From: Macrophomina tecta
Lineage: Eukaryota; Ascomycota; Dothideomycetes; Botryosphaeriales; Botryosphaeriaceae
Reading direction: 5' to 3'
NCBI GenBank assembly: GCA_024180945.1
Contig: JAKSGN010000013.1
Coordinates: forward strand, 310,001-374,000
DNA length: 64,000 nucleotides
The translations under genes were made by a program, and so were the position numbers. The notes under the pieces were generated by a model. That model did no database searches and was not told the origin of the DNA. It saw only the letters and a list, made by a program, of their open reading frames with translations. Positions within the stretch are counted from its first letter, which is position 1; every line of letters starts with the position of its first letter. This document shows, in pieces, positions 1-12,136 of this stretch.

Positions 1-46
1 AGTAGGATTCTGTTATCCCGCCTTTCCGGGCGACTATACCGTAATA
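1..46 (-). repeat. LTR of A1, left copy, truncated by the window edge
   Basis: These bases match the last 46 bases of the LTR at 21569-21951 with a few C/T and G/A changes. They are followed directly by the reverse-strand polypurine tract. On the element's own strand this is the start of the 3' LTR, TATTACGG, a RIP form of TGTTACGG. Confidence 0.85.
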
Positions 47-199
47 CTATCCCCCCTCTAGGCAACCTTCGGCCCGAAGGTTAACTATAAAGGTAGCTAT
101 ACCCTCTTCTTAGTTTTCTTAAGTTTATTTCTTTTACTGTTATATCTAGTTTAGCTCGTTAACACGCGCTTCTTACCCGTATTCTTCGTAACGGTACTA

Positions 200-700
200 A
201 CGCTCCTAGATGTTATTTTTTTTATATAGAGAGACCCTACCTTCGTTATCTTATATCGCCGGATTCTAAGAGGTGCTACGAGTATATAAAATAGGGCTAT
301 CTTTATTTCTTTTCTTCTAATATAACTTCTCCTGCTGAGTTTCGTCGTGTGGATTAATAACGGGACCGGGTACGGGCTTAGATTAAGTAGACCTAGCGCG
401 AGATCGAAAGAGATAAGGCCGAGATTTAGCGATTATAAGAGAAGGCCTAACGGTTAATTCGTCGTACCGCTACTTCTCGGTCGAAGGTAATTCGCCTATT
501 ACGAATACTTTCCTTCCTAGATTCCCGGAGTTAAGAGTTATTTAAACGGGAGTTAGCGGCTATTAAGGCTAAGAAGGCATAGAAGGCTTAGAGGTCCTTA
601 TTATCTAGTTTAGGCGGTAGTAATATAGCGGATTCTAATGGGCTAGTTTCTTAAGAAGCGCCAGTTAACTAGTTTTAGGTATTCTTAACGCCTCCTCCCG
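200..700 (+). pseudogene. Decayed antisense ORF in the 3' region of A1
   Basis: This plus-strand reading frame runs opposite to gag-pol and lies between pol and the 3' LTR. Around 270-306 it reads C-x2-Y-x6-Y, with a TAG stop inside; TGC/TGT to TAC/TAT is what RIP does to cysteine codons, so this is likely an old C-x2-C-x6-C. Further on (about 530-620) it reads Lys/Glu/Ala/Leu-rich sequence with TAG stops at probable Gln or Trp codons, which looks like a coiled coil. The tail at about 640-690 matches the tail of the same ORF in A2 at about 6500-6590. Function unknown; see the A2 copy. Confidence 0.5.
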
Positions 701-1417
701 GCTTTACGTTATGGGAGGATACTTTAGGTTTAAGTAGTTAGAATTTCATCGGTAGTATTTCTAGATAAGTCCTTTATAATTAAGGTAAGAGACTAGTTTC
801 TATAAGAATTTCTAAGGGTTTCCGGCGGGGTCCGTTCCTTTCTATTTAATAAGATACTTATATTAACCGTTAATTTAGTCTCTATTAAGGATTTTTTCTA
901 CTAGCTATTCTCTATCGGCGTTATCGGGGTATATTTCGATTTCTAGATCGGGTTCGGTATTACTATATACAGGTTCGAGTAAAGAAATATAGAAAACTAA
1001 ATATATATCTACCCGTTCTAGCAATTTAAGTTTAAAGAAAATAGGTAAAAGTTTTTTCTTAATTTAGTAGGGTCCGATCTTCTTATAGTCTAATTTATTA
1101 TTCGATCGTGTTATTTTAATATTTTTTCTAAGGAGCTAGACTTTATCTCCCTTCTTTAGGGGTGGCGATGCCTAGCGCCGTCTATCGTAGTATATAGCTA
1201 TTCGATATGCGGTAAATTTAATATCTCGAGCTAGTTTTTAGTATAATTCGCGTAGCTAATCTACCCTAAGTATAGCTTTCTAGACGAGTACTTCGTAGAT
1301 CTAAGATTCTTCGAAGGCGGTAGAGTCGAATCCGTAGTTAGCGTAGAAGAGCGTGGTTTATATAGTTTCCGTTAATATACTATTATATGCGTATTAGGCT
1401 AGCGGTAGGAGTTCGAC

Positions 1418-2213
1418 TGTTACGAACCCCCGGGGACAAGGGCTTTATGACCCCACGGGCTGGGAGCCCGCACGGGAAAAGGCACCGCAGGGGCCAGAAA
1501 CCCTCACGGGCAGCAGAGCCGCACGACCAAGGCGCCCGCACGGGAAAACCAGCCTCAAGGGAGGACGGCGCGTACGGACCCAGGCTAGGCAACAACAGAA
1601 GCCCACACGGGAACGACGCCCACGCGGCGCAGCGACACACCAAGGGCAGAATCCCGCAGGGGAAGAATCAGTCACGGAAGTACGCTTGGCCAAACCGGGT
1701 AGTAAGTACAGGAGTATACACCCTTGCCAAGGGCAGGAGATGGAACCCGGGAAACCGACTTTCGAGCACGAAGAACGAACAAGAGAAAGGCGGACATATC
1801 GTCCGCTCATCAAGGAAGAAGTCGGATTCCGGAAAACGGGCATTAGCGCCCAAGTCACGTGGGGCCCACCAGGCCCACTCGAGGATCAGAAGCCTTGGCA
1901 CTGATCCAACTCTCAGATTGATCCAACACCACGACTGATCCAACAGTCGTCCTGATCCCCAGATTGTCATAGCTTTCCTACAGTATATAGAACACACTCA
2001 TTAGGTAGTACTTTGGCCTTCGTGGTCAACTCAAGATTCCAATACAGACTTATTGGAGGTAACAAGCCTGACGCGCACCGCGCACCGACCTGTCACGTGA
2101 TCGCTACCCATCGTTCCAATCCTTTACCCTTCTCTTGTCCTTCAAGGTAAACCTTACCGCTACCTGACCCTGCTAGGCGACTCCGAAGCCTAGTGGAAGA
2201 GGCCGCCGTTACA
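1418..2213 (+). mobile_element. Solo LTR of family B, not RIP-mutated
   Basis: A 796-bp LTR starting TGTTACGAAC and ending GCCGTTACA, flanked by the 5-bp duplication TCGAC (1413-1417 and 2214-2218). The uninterrupted sister sequence near 7311 reads GTTCGACCTAG, which proves the insertion. The length is identical to both LTRs of element B (12898-13693 and 20381-21176), of which it is the opposite-strand, unmutated version. It has normal CA and TG dinucleotides and is clearly GC-richer than its surroundings. Open frames in it (for example 1387-1938) are long only because it lacks RIP stops, and they cross the left boundary. Confidence 0.95.
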
Positions 2214-3999
2214 TCGACCTAGTTATTTTACCTATAGTTTAGGTAGAATCTTAGATACTATTCTAGCGTCTAGTTAGTTCGTTCTGTTTATCTATTAGTT
2301 TACGGGTGTGCCGTTATTAATATCTTATATTTAGTTTCTAGTTTATAGACTAAGGTTTACTAGAACTTAGCTCTAAATCGGGGGTCCCGGTCTATAATTA
2401 GTTCCTTAGGCATCTCGTAGTGGGCGAAAATATATCTAAGAAAAAGATAGGTGTAGCCCTTCGCTTTAATTTTCTTATTATAAGGAATAAAGTATGCCTA
2501 TTTTATTAGACGATCGACGATAACTAGAATAGCGTTATATCGTGTTTTAGTCACAGGGTCTACTAAAATTAGTAGGTCGGTAATAAAGTCTATTATAACC
2601 GATTCCTAGGGTTTAGTTAGCGTTATAATAAGCTATAGTTATCCGTATAGTACGTATCGTGCCGCCTTGTTTTTTACGTATTCGTCGTATTTTTAAATAA
2701 CTTTTTCTACTGTTTTTCTTATTCGGGGAAAATAGAAGTATCTTATAAGTCGTTTTAAGGTTCTTATAATTCCTAGATATTCGTAAACTATAGACTCGTA
2801 GTATTCCTTTATTAGCCGTTTATATAGAGGTATTAGTATATAAATTTTTTCGCAGAATAGTATATTGCCTCTATAATCTTAGACTAGGTCGGGATTATTA
2901 TATTCGGGGGTATCTATTCGTTATACTAGTTCCTAGAATAGCGGGTTATTATTATATTTTCTTTAGATAATTTATTTCTAAGTAGCGGTATTATCTTCTT
3001 CTTTATTTACTACTTCTTCCGTAGTTTCTTTTAGTATAGATGTGGATTCTTCGTTTTATAGTTTCTCGTTATCTTTAAGTTTCTATTTAGGCATTAGGGC
3101 TCTTAGGAACTCGTTATCGTTAATAGGACTTTCTAGTCTTATAATAGATACTAGTATTTGTTCTTTCTATAGTACGTCGAGTTCTTCGATAATTTAGGGG
3201 CAGTTAGGGCCTAATATACTATTATTATTTTATCTAAGTACTACTAGTAATAATTCCGGCTTTTCTTCTATATAATCGGCTCTACGGCTAAGTACGTCCG
3301 CCTTACCGTTTTCGTTTTCTTTACGGTAGTAGATCTTAAAGTAGAAGAGGGCGAGTTATTTTATCTATTATACTTATCTTCTATTTAATATCTTAGTAGT
3401 TATAAAGTATCCTAGGTTCTTATAATCCGAATACACCGTAATTTCGTAGTTAGCTTCTTTAAGGTAATATCGCTATTTCTTAAATACTATAATAATTATA
3501 AGTAGTTCTTTATCGTATATCTCGTAGTTAAGTTCTATAGATAATATTTTACGAGAGTAGTACGCGATAGAGTGTAATCTTTTCTTATCGTCTAGCTAGC
3601 TAAGAGTAGCGCTAATAGCGTAGTTAAATACGTTAGTTTTAAGATAGAGGGGCTTATTAAGATTAAATATAATTAATATAAAGGCTTCTATGAAGGCTCT
3701 TTTAAGTTAGTTAAACGCTTTCTATTATAGTTCTTTTTAGGCGAATAAGGTATCTTTTTGGGTAAGTCGGATTAGCGGTTCGGCTATATAGAAGTATTAT
3801 TTAATAAACTACCGGTAGAAGTTAGTAAACTCTAAAAAGGCTTATACTTCTTTAACGTTTCTTAGTTTAGGCTATTTTAGGATATTTTCTATCTTTCTTA
3901 GGTCTATAACTACTTTTCCTAGTTTAATAATAAAGCCTAGGAATTTAACCTTCTAGGCGTAGAAGGTGTATTTTTCCGGTTTAACTAAGAGGCTATATT

Positions 4000-4800
4000 T
4001 GAGTAGTTTCTAGAGAACCTTAGATACGTATTTCTTATATTCTTCTAGGGTTTCTAAGTAAATTAGGATGTCGTTAAGGTAAGCTATATAGAATCTATTT
4101 AGATATTTCTATAGAACGTAGTTAACGAGGGCTTAGAACGTAGTAGGGGCGTTAGTAAGTCTAAAGAGTATTACTAAATATTCGTATAGGCCGTATTAGA
4201 TTTAAAACGTAGTTTTCTATTTATATTCTTCTTTAATTCGGATAAGGTAGTATCCGTCCCGTAGGTTTAGTTTAGTAAAGAACTATACTTCTAAGAGACA
4301 ATTCCTTAGTTTATTAATACGGGGTAGAGGGTAGCGGTCCTTAATAGTAATATCGTTTAAAGATCTATAATCTACGTAGAGGCGTAACTTATCTTTTAGT
4401 TTTAATATAAAGAGAACGGGTAATTCTACTAAAGACTAGAAGGGTCGAATATATTCTTTCTTTAGTAATAGGTCTAGATATTCTCTTATCGCTTATAATT
4501 CTTTTTCTAATATTAGGTATAATAGTCTAAATCGAGGTTCGGTATTTAGTTTTAGGTTAATCTTATAGTTCTATAGTTAGTATTTTAGTAGCGCGTCTTT
4601 AATCTTTTCTCTAAAAATCTCCTTAAACCGGTAGTATTTCTTAAAAATACTATTAAGATACTATTCGTATATTCTAGTAGAATTATCTTTTTCTACGGGT
4701 ATCGGGTAGTCTAGTTCTTCTCGTTTAGTAGCGCTAATTTATTAGGTTCATTCTTTATTTATAGTAGTAGGGCGGTACTATATTATTCTAATCGCTTACC
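4000..4800 (-). pseudogene. Reverse transcriptase remnant of A1 pol
   Basis: On the minus strand the region near 4350-4395 reads a Gypsy RT block of the type [11 protein letters not shown], followed toward lower coordinates by the Y-L-N-D-I-L-I-Y-S catalytic block near 4065-4090. Both match the same blocks in A2 (9446-9490 and 9165-9195). RIP stops interrupt the frame. The rest of pol (RNase H, integrase) lies at lower coordinates and is too decayed to delimit by eye. Confidence 0.75.
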
Positions 4801-5513
4801 CCTTCTTTTATATTCTTTCTAGCGTAGCTTTCGAGATTAGGCTTATATAGGTAATAGATTCGGCTATAGTATGTAGTTTTTATTCTAGTTCTTTTTAATT
4901 TTATTCTCTAGACTTAAGGATAATTTCTCTATTATTCTAGTCGTATTATACTTTCTATTTCTTTTACTAAGGGATACCGAGAATAATATCGTACTTAGAA
5001 ATCTTAATAACGTCTAGATAGATACGTTCTCTATAGTCTTTATATTTAAGAATTAATTTCGGGGTTTTAATAATTACCTTTCTATCTCTAAAGGAGCTAG
5101 GTAATCTATTAACTATTTTTAGCTAATAGGGTTAGTTCTTTTCTCGAGGCTTTAGGTTAGCTTTTTCTATAAATTAGTTTAAGACGTAGTTTTCTTATAA
5201 TACTAAGTTAATAAGGGTAAGCGCTCGGTATCTATTAATCTTTATTATAATAATTTAGTAGTTTTTATATTTTATAAAGTCCCCTTCGTTCTCTAGTAAG
5301 TATTCTATAATATTTCCGGTTAATGCTACTATAGTCCTATAGGATAGAGGGCTCGCCTACTATAGCCCTAGTTTAGTAGGCGTTTCTAGTTTTTTAAGTA
5401 GTATTCGCTAATATTCTTAGCTTCTTAGTAAGTTAGGCAGGCTTCGATACTATAGATAAACTAGTAGAGAGTATTATAATTAGAAGTTCTAGGTTATTCT
5501 TTAGTAGCCGAGG

Positions 5514-5897
5514 TATTACGCCGTTACTCTTTCTAGGGGAGGTCGGACGTATCGTCGGGTAGCGTAGGCTTTTAAGGGGCCGTAGCGGTAGGTAGGGAAG
5601 GATCGCACGTAATATTAGGGTAAGAATTAATTAATAAGTTAACTATAAGGGTCCTATCTACTATAAACAAGTATGGCCTATATATATAGGGTATTTAGTT
5701 AGATTACAGTAGATTACTAGCTAGCTTACCGTGATCTAGTAAGTCGAGTAATCTATAGTTAGTGCGCTAGGTAATAGATCTACCTTTTACTCTTTAGGGC
5801 GTGATTCGGACTAAGAATTTCCCGCTTTAAGGGGTTAGGGTCTTTTCTAGAAAGTAGGGCTGTTCTTCCTCCGTCCCCTCTAGCTAGTATCGTAACA
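5514..5897 (-). repeat. A2 LTR, left copy (3' LTR)
   Basis: 384 bp, begins TATTACGCC (RIP form of TGTTACGCC) and ends CGTAACA on the plus strand; same length as the copy at 11753-12136. The two copies differ mostly by C/T and G/A changes. Confidence 0.93.
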
Positions 5898-6000
5898 CTA
5901 TCCCCCCTCTAGGCGACTTTCGGCCCGAAAGTTTAAAGCTATAAGTATAGAGTAGTTCTTTCTCGTTCGTTTCGTGGCTTATTTCTAACCTTATTTCGCG

Positions 6001-6600
6001 ATGTCTAGTTATAAGTTCTTTAAGTGCTATAATTTAGCTACTCGTATCGCTTATTTAGGAGTTATCGTTATGCCTTCCTATAGTTACTACCGTAAGAAGG
6101 GTAAGGAGTATAAGGTATTACTAGAAAAAGAGCTAGGAACTTTATCTTCTCGTTATTCTAAGTATATTCGTCGGGGTCATAGCTATAACATTTAGGGTAT
6201 CCCGGTTTAAGATTATAGGTTCTTCTAGTTCTTAGTAAGTAGTTGTTAATAGTTATAGGGAACTCGGTTAATTAGGAGCGCGATCGCCTTCGTAGAAAAT
6301 ATTTAGCTACTACTAAGGCCCTATCTACTTCTTAGTAGGCTTTAGAGGCGGCTTAAAACTCCCTTCTTACTTCTATGGCCCGTTTAGAGTGTTTAGAGCA
6401 GTAGAAGCAGTTTCTTAATAATTAGGAGCGTAAAATAGTGCGTTGGGGTTTATTATCCTTAGAGGAGCTAGAGCTTAAGAAGGCGTATACGGTATAGCTA
6501 TTAAGTTTAGATAGTAGTAACGTAGTAAGTTTCGACGGGGCAGTTCCTCGGGAGGTACTAGTAGACTAGTTTTAGGTATCCTTAACGCCTTCTCCGGGTT
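6001..6600 (+). pseudogene. Antisense ORF of A2: zinc-cluster-like N-terminus, coiled-coil-like C-terminus
   Basis: This plus-strand ORF opposes gag-pol. The first 64 codons (6001-6195, ATG start) are still open; beyond that the frame continues with RIP-type TAG stops. Two segments have Cys/Tyr spacing of a fungal Zn2Cys6 cluster if Tyr is read as RIP-converted Cys (TGC to TAC): residues 27, 30, 37 (PSYSYYRKKGKEYKV) and 52, 55, 62 (RYSKYIRRGHSY), i.e. C-x2-C-x6-C twice with 14 residues between. After about 6290 it reads a helical Lys/Glu/Leu/Ala/Gln-rich stretch and then E-R-K-x-V-R-x-G-L-x-S-L-E-E-L near 6425-6480. Equivalent ORFs sit in A1, B and D. I infer a retroelement-encoded regulatory or nucleic-acid-binding protein; the function is not known to me. 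Confidence 0.6.
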
Positions 6601-9099
6601 TTACGTCGTGGAAGGATACTCTAGGTTTAGGCGGTTAGGGTTTCGTTAGTAGTATTTCTAGATAAGTCCTTCATAGTTAAGGTGAGAGACTAGTTTCTAT
6701 AAGAATTTCTAAGAATTTCCGGCGGGGTCCATTTCTTTCTATTTAATAAGGTACTTATATTAACTATCGATCTAGTCTCTATTAAGGATTTTTTCTACTA
6801 GCCATTCCCTATCGGTGTTATTAGGGTGTATTTTAATTTCTAGATCGGGTTCGGCGTTGCTGTATGCGGGTTCGAGTAAGAAAATATAAAAAACTAGGTA
6901 TATACCTACTTATTTTAGTAATTTAAGTTTAAAGAAAATAGGTAAAAGTTTTTTCTTAATCTAGTAGGGTTCGATTTTCTTATAGTCTAATTTATCGTTC
7001 GATCGTATAGTTTTAATATTTTTTCTAAGGAGCTAGACTTTATTCTTCTTCTTTAGGGGCGGCGACGCCTAGCGCCGTCTATCGTAGTATATAGCTATTT
7101 AGTATACGGTAAATTTAATATCTCGAGCTAGTTCTTAGTATAATTCGCGTAGCTAATCTATTCTAAGTATAGCTTTTTAGGCGAGTACTTCGTAGATCTA
7201 GGATTCTCTGAAGGCGATAGGGTCGAAACCGTAGTTAGCGTAGAAGGGCGTGGTTTATATAGCTTTCATTAATATACTATTATACGCGTATTAGGCTAGC
7301 GGTAGAAGTTCGACCTAGTTATTTTATTTATAGTTTAGATAGAATCTTAGGTACTACTCTAGCATCTAGTTAGTTCATTCCGTTTATTCGTCGGTTTACG
7401 GGTGTGCCATTATTAATATCTTATGTTTAGTTCCTAGTTTATAGACTAAGGTTTGCTAGAACTTAGCTCTAAATCGTAGGTCTCGGTCCGTAATTAGTTC
7501 CTTGGGCATCCCGTGGTAGGCGAAAATATATCTAAGAAAGAGGTAGGCGTAGCCCTCTACTCCAATTTTCTTATTATAAGGGATGAAGTATGCCTATTTT
7601 ATTAGTCGATCGACGATGACTAAAATAGCGTTATATCGTATTTTAGTCACGGGGTCTACTAAAATTAGTAGGTCGGTAATAAAGTCTATTATAACCGATT
7701 TCTAGGGTTTAGTTAGCGTTATAATAAGCTATAGTTATTTGTATAGTACGTGTCGTACTGCCTTGTTTTTTGCATATTCGTTATATTTCTAAATAACTTT
7801 TTCTACTATTTTCCTTATTCGGGGAAAATAGAAGTATCTTATAAGTCATTCTAAGGTTCTTATAATTCCTAGATATTCGTAAACTACGAACTCGTGGTAT
7901 TCCTTTATTAGCCGTTTACGTAGAGGTATTAGTACATAAATTTTTCCGCGGAATAGTATATTGCCTCTATAATCTTAGACTAGGTCGGAGTCGTCGTGTT
8001 CGGGGGTGCTTATTCGTTATAGTAGTTTCTAGGATAGCGGGTTATTATTATATTTTCTTTAGATAATTTATTCTTAAGTAGCGGTATCGTCTTTTTTTTT
8101 ATTTACTACTTCTTCCGTAGTTTCTTTTAGTATAGGTATAGGTTTTTCGTCTTATAGTTTCTCGTCGTTCTCAGGTTTCTATTTAGGTATTAGGGCTCTC
8201 GGGGGCTCGTTATTATTAATAGGGCTTTCTAGTCTTATAATCGGTACTAGTATTCGTTCTTTCTATAGTGCGTCGAGTTCTTCGATGATTTAGGGGCGGT
8301 TAGGGCCTAAGGTGCTATTATCGTTTTATCTAAGTACTACTAGCGATAATTCCGGCTTTTCTTCTATATAATCGGCTCTGCGGCTAAGTGCGTTTATCTT
8401 GCCGTTTTCGTTTTCTTTATGGTAGTAGATCTTAAAGTAGAAGAGGGCGAGTTATTCTATCTATTATACTTATTTCTTATTTAATATCTTAGTAGTTGTG
8501 AAGTATCCTAGGTTTTTATAATCCGAATATACCGTAATTTCGTAGTTAGCTCCCTTAAGGTAATATCGCTATTTCTTAAATACTATAATAATCGCGAGTA
8601 GTTCTTTATCGTATATCTCGTAGTTAAGTTCTATAGGTAACATTTTGCGAGAGTAGTACGCGATAGGGTGTAATCTTTTCTTATCGTCTAGCTAGCTAAG
8701 AGTAGCGCTAATAGCGTAGTCGAATGCATTAGTTTTAAGATAGAGGGGCTTATCGGAATCGAATATAATTAATATAGGGGCTTCTATAAAGACCCTCTTA
8801 AGTTAGTTAAATGCTTTCTATTATAGTTTTTTCTAGGCGAATAAGGTGTCTTTTCGGGTAAGTCGGATTAGTAGTTCGGCTATATAGGAGTATCGTTCGA
8901 TAAACTGCCGGTAGAAGTTAGTAAACTCTAGAAAGGCTTATACTTCTTTAACGTTTCTTAGTTCGGGCTATTTTAGGATATCTTCTACCTTTCTTAGGTC
9001 TATAACTACTTTTTCTAGTTCGATAATAAAGCCTAGGAATTCTACCTTCTAGGTATAGAAGGTATATTTTTCCGGTTTAACTAAGAGGCTGTATTTAAG

Positions 9100-9560
9100 T
9101 AGTTTCTAGAGAACCTTAGACACGTATTCCTTATATTCTTCTAGGGTTTCCGAGTAAATTAGAATGTCGTTAAGGTAAGCTATATAAAATCTATCTAGGT
9201 ATTCCCGTAGAACGTAGTTAACGAGGGCTTAGAACGTAGTAGGGGCATTAGTAAGTCTAAAGGATATTACTAAATATTTATATAGGCCGTATCGGGTTTA
9301 AAACGTAGTTTTCTATTTATATCCTTCTTTAATTTAGATAAGGTAGTATCCGTCCCGTAGGTCTAGTTTAGTAAAGAACTATACTTCTAAGAGGCGATCC
9401 CTTAGTTTATTAATACGGGGTAGGGGGTAGCAGTCCTTAATAGTAATATCATTTAAAGATCTATAATCTACGTAGAGGCGTAACTTACCTCCTAGTTTTA
9501 GTACGAAGAGAACGGGTAATCCTGCTAAAGACTAAGAGGGTTAGATATATTCTTTCTTTA
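9100..9560 (-). pseudogene. Reverse transcriptase remnant of A2 pol
   Basis: On the minus strand, 9490 down to about 9385 reads [15 protein letters not shown] followed by Y-P-L-P-R-I-N-K-L, the standard Gypsy RT block. About 200 bases on (9195-9165) comes A-Y-L-N-D-I-L-I-Y-S, the YxDD-type catalytic block. The RNase H and integrase sequence follows toward 6620 and gag is expected between about 10600 and 11750, but I could not read continuous protein there. Confidence 0.8.
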
Positions 9561-11752
9561 GTAATAGGTCTAAGTATTCTCTTATCGCTTATAATTCTTT
9601 TTCTAATATTGGGTATAATAGCCCAAATCGAGGTTTAGTATTTGGTTTTAGATTAATCTCGTAGTTCTATAGTTAGTATTTTAGTAGCGCGTCTTTAATC
9701 TTTTCTCTAAAAATCTCTTTAAACCTATAGTATTTCTTAGAAACGCTGTTAAGGTACTATTCGTATATTCTAGTAGAGTTATCTTCCCCTACGGGTGTTA
9801 GGTAGTCTAGTTCTTCTCGTCTAGTAGCGCTAATCTATCGGGTTCGTTCTTTATTCGTAGTAGTAGGGCAGTACTATATTATTCTAATTGCTTATCTCTT
9901 CTTTCGTATCCTTTCTAGCGTAGCTTTCGAGATTAGGCTTACGTAGGTAATAGGTTTAGCTATAGTATGTAGTTTTTATTCTAATTCTTTTTAATTTCAT
10001 TCTTTAGACTTAAGGATAACTTCTTCGTTATTCTAGTCGTATTATACTTTCTATTTCTTTTACTAAGAAATGCCGAGAATAATATCGTACTTAGGAATCT
10101 TAGTAACGTCTAGATAGATGTGTTCTCTATAGTCTTTATATTTAAGGATTAGTTTCGGGGTTTCGATAATTACCTTTCTATCTCTAAAGAAGCTAGGTAA
10201 TCTATTAACTATTTTTAGCTAATAGAATTAATTCTTCTCTCGGGGCTTTAGGTTGGCTTTTTCTATAAATTAGTTTAAGACGTAGTTCCCTTATAATACT
10301 AAGTTAATAAGGGTAAGTGCTCGGCGTCCGTTAATCTTTATTATAATAATCTAGTAATTTTCGTATTCTATAGAGTCCTCTTCGTTCTCTAGTAGGTGTT
10401 CTATAGTATTTCCGGTTAATACTACTATAGTCTTATAGGGCAAGGGGCTCGCCTACTATAGCCCTAGTTTAATAGGCGTTTCTAGTTTTTTAGATAGTAT
10501 CCGCTAATATTCTTAGCTTTTTAGTAAGTTAGGCAGGCTTCGATGCTATAGGTAGACTAGTAGAGAGTATTATAATCGGGAGTTTTCGGTTATTCTTTAG
10601 TAGCCGAGGTAGTTCTTTTATCGTTAGTCCGCTAGTTATTAGTTTGCTTATCTAGATAGTTCCTACTAATATATCTATACTTTTTATAGTGGAAGTAAAG
10701 ATTCTTTTTACGTCGGCGTTATTCTTCTTCTGGCGCTAGCCGAGGGGTTCTTCGTTAGTTAGTATCTAGGTCTATGGGGTCTCCTAGTAGTAGACTATTG
10801 CGGGGTTAGGCGGTGTTAGTAGTATTTCTAGAAAATCTTCCCGTCTCCCGGAAGCGATTATACATGCGTAAGTTAATTTAGATTATAGTACGCACTATTT
10901 TCTAGTACGTAGTAGGTAGTTTAGTACGGGCGAATTCGTTCTTAATATAGTTCTTAAGTCTCTTATAGTAAAGTATGCGCAAGACCTCGTTATCCTATTT
11001 AAGACATAAAGCGTATAGTCGAAACCGGGTAGTATAGTCGGCGGCTAATTCGGTTTGTTTTAGGTGGTGGATTTAATAGGCAGCATCTTAATAGTAATTC
11101 TTATTATTAAACGTGGCACGCAGTGCCTTAATAAATTTTTTAAAACTATTAATAATTTCTTTAGTTTCTTTGTGTGGCTTAGCGCCGTCCTAGTTAATCT
11201 AGTATAGTTCGAACTACCTAGCGGTATTGCCCCTTAGGTAGGAGCTAGCGAATAGTACCTTCTAGGTATTATCTTAAAAGAAGGTTTGATATATATAGAA
11301 GTACGTTCGGATTTATCGTAGAAATTTATCTAGTTACCCTCTAGCCCTATTAAATATGTCCGGGGCCTTGATTTTCAGTTTAAAGGCTAGAGGTGCGACT
11401 AGGTCTATAGGTTTAGGGTTTAAGGCGGGTCTTTACGTGACTTCCTAGTTAGTTATCGGGGTCTGTGTCGGATAGGTAGTCGTAGGAGTTAGGTTTTAGG
11501 TTAAGCGAGCTATTTATTCGGATTACTTTCGTTAGCCGAGTTCGAGGTGCTGTATAGTGGCTTAAAGGTTCTAGATAAGCCCGTATAGGGCCTGCGTAGG
11601 GTCTTAAGGTTAAGGTTAGGGTAAGGGTTATCCCTCAGTTATAGGCACGTCTTCCCCTTAGAGGTTATACTAGGGTAGAAAATTCTCGTTATTTATAGTT
11701 AGTGTTCTTTACTAGGTGATTACCTCCGGTGCCTATAGAAAGGTAGTTAAAG

Positions 11753-12136
11753 TATTACGCCGTTACTCTTTCTAGGGGAGGTCGGGCGTATCGTTAGATA
11801 GCGTAGGCTTTTAAGGGGCCATAGCAGTAGATAGGAAAGGATCACACGTAATATTAGAGTAAGAATTAATTAATAAGTTAACTATAAGGGTCCTATCTAC
11901 TATAAACGAGTATAGCCTATATATATAGGGTATTTAGTTAGATTACGGTAGATTACTAGCTAGCTTACCGTAATCTAGTAAGTCGAGTAATCTATAGTTA
12001 GTGCGCTAGGTAATAGATCTACCTTCTACCCTTTAGGGCGTAATCCGGACTAAGGATTTCCCGCTTCGAGGGGTTAGGGCCTTTTTTAGGGAGTAGGGCC
12101 GTTCTTCCTCCGTCCCCTCTAGCTAGTGTCGTAACA
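11753..12136 (-). repeat. A2 LTR, right copy (5' LTR)
   Basis: 384 bp, near-identical to 5514-5897. It is preceded on the left by the tRNA-independent-looking junction GTAGTTAAAG that also precedes the A1 and B right LTRs, the expected position of the primer-binding site. No canonical tRNA 3'-end match is evident. Confidence 0.93.

Larger units (their letters stand above)
5514..12136 (-). mobile_element. Complete Gypsy LTR retrotransposon A2 nested in A1
   Basis: A full-length minus-strand element of 6623 bp: LTR 5514-5897, internal region 5898-11752, LTR 11753-12136. It is inserted in A1 with a 5-bp target duplication CGAGG (5509-5513) / TGAGG (12137-12141); the single difference is a C to T change. 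It belongs to the same family as its host: the internal region repeats the A1 sequence nearly base for base. The LTR start differs between the two, so they are different LTR subtypes. Reverse-strand polypurine tract at about 5900-5910. RIP-mutated throughout; no intact gag or pol. Confidence 0.95.

Noticed and set aside
1387..1938. 183-codon open frame on the plus strand
   Set aside because: It starts in A1 DNA and runs through the unmutated solo LTR; it is open only because that LTR lacks RIP stops. No domain.
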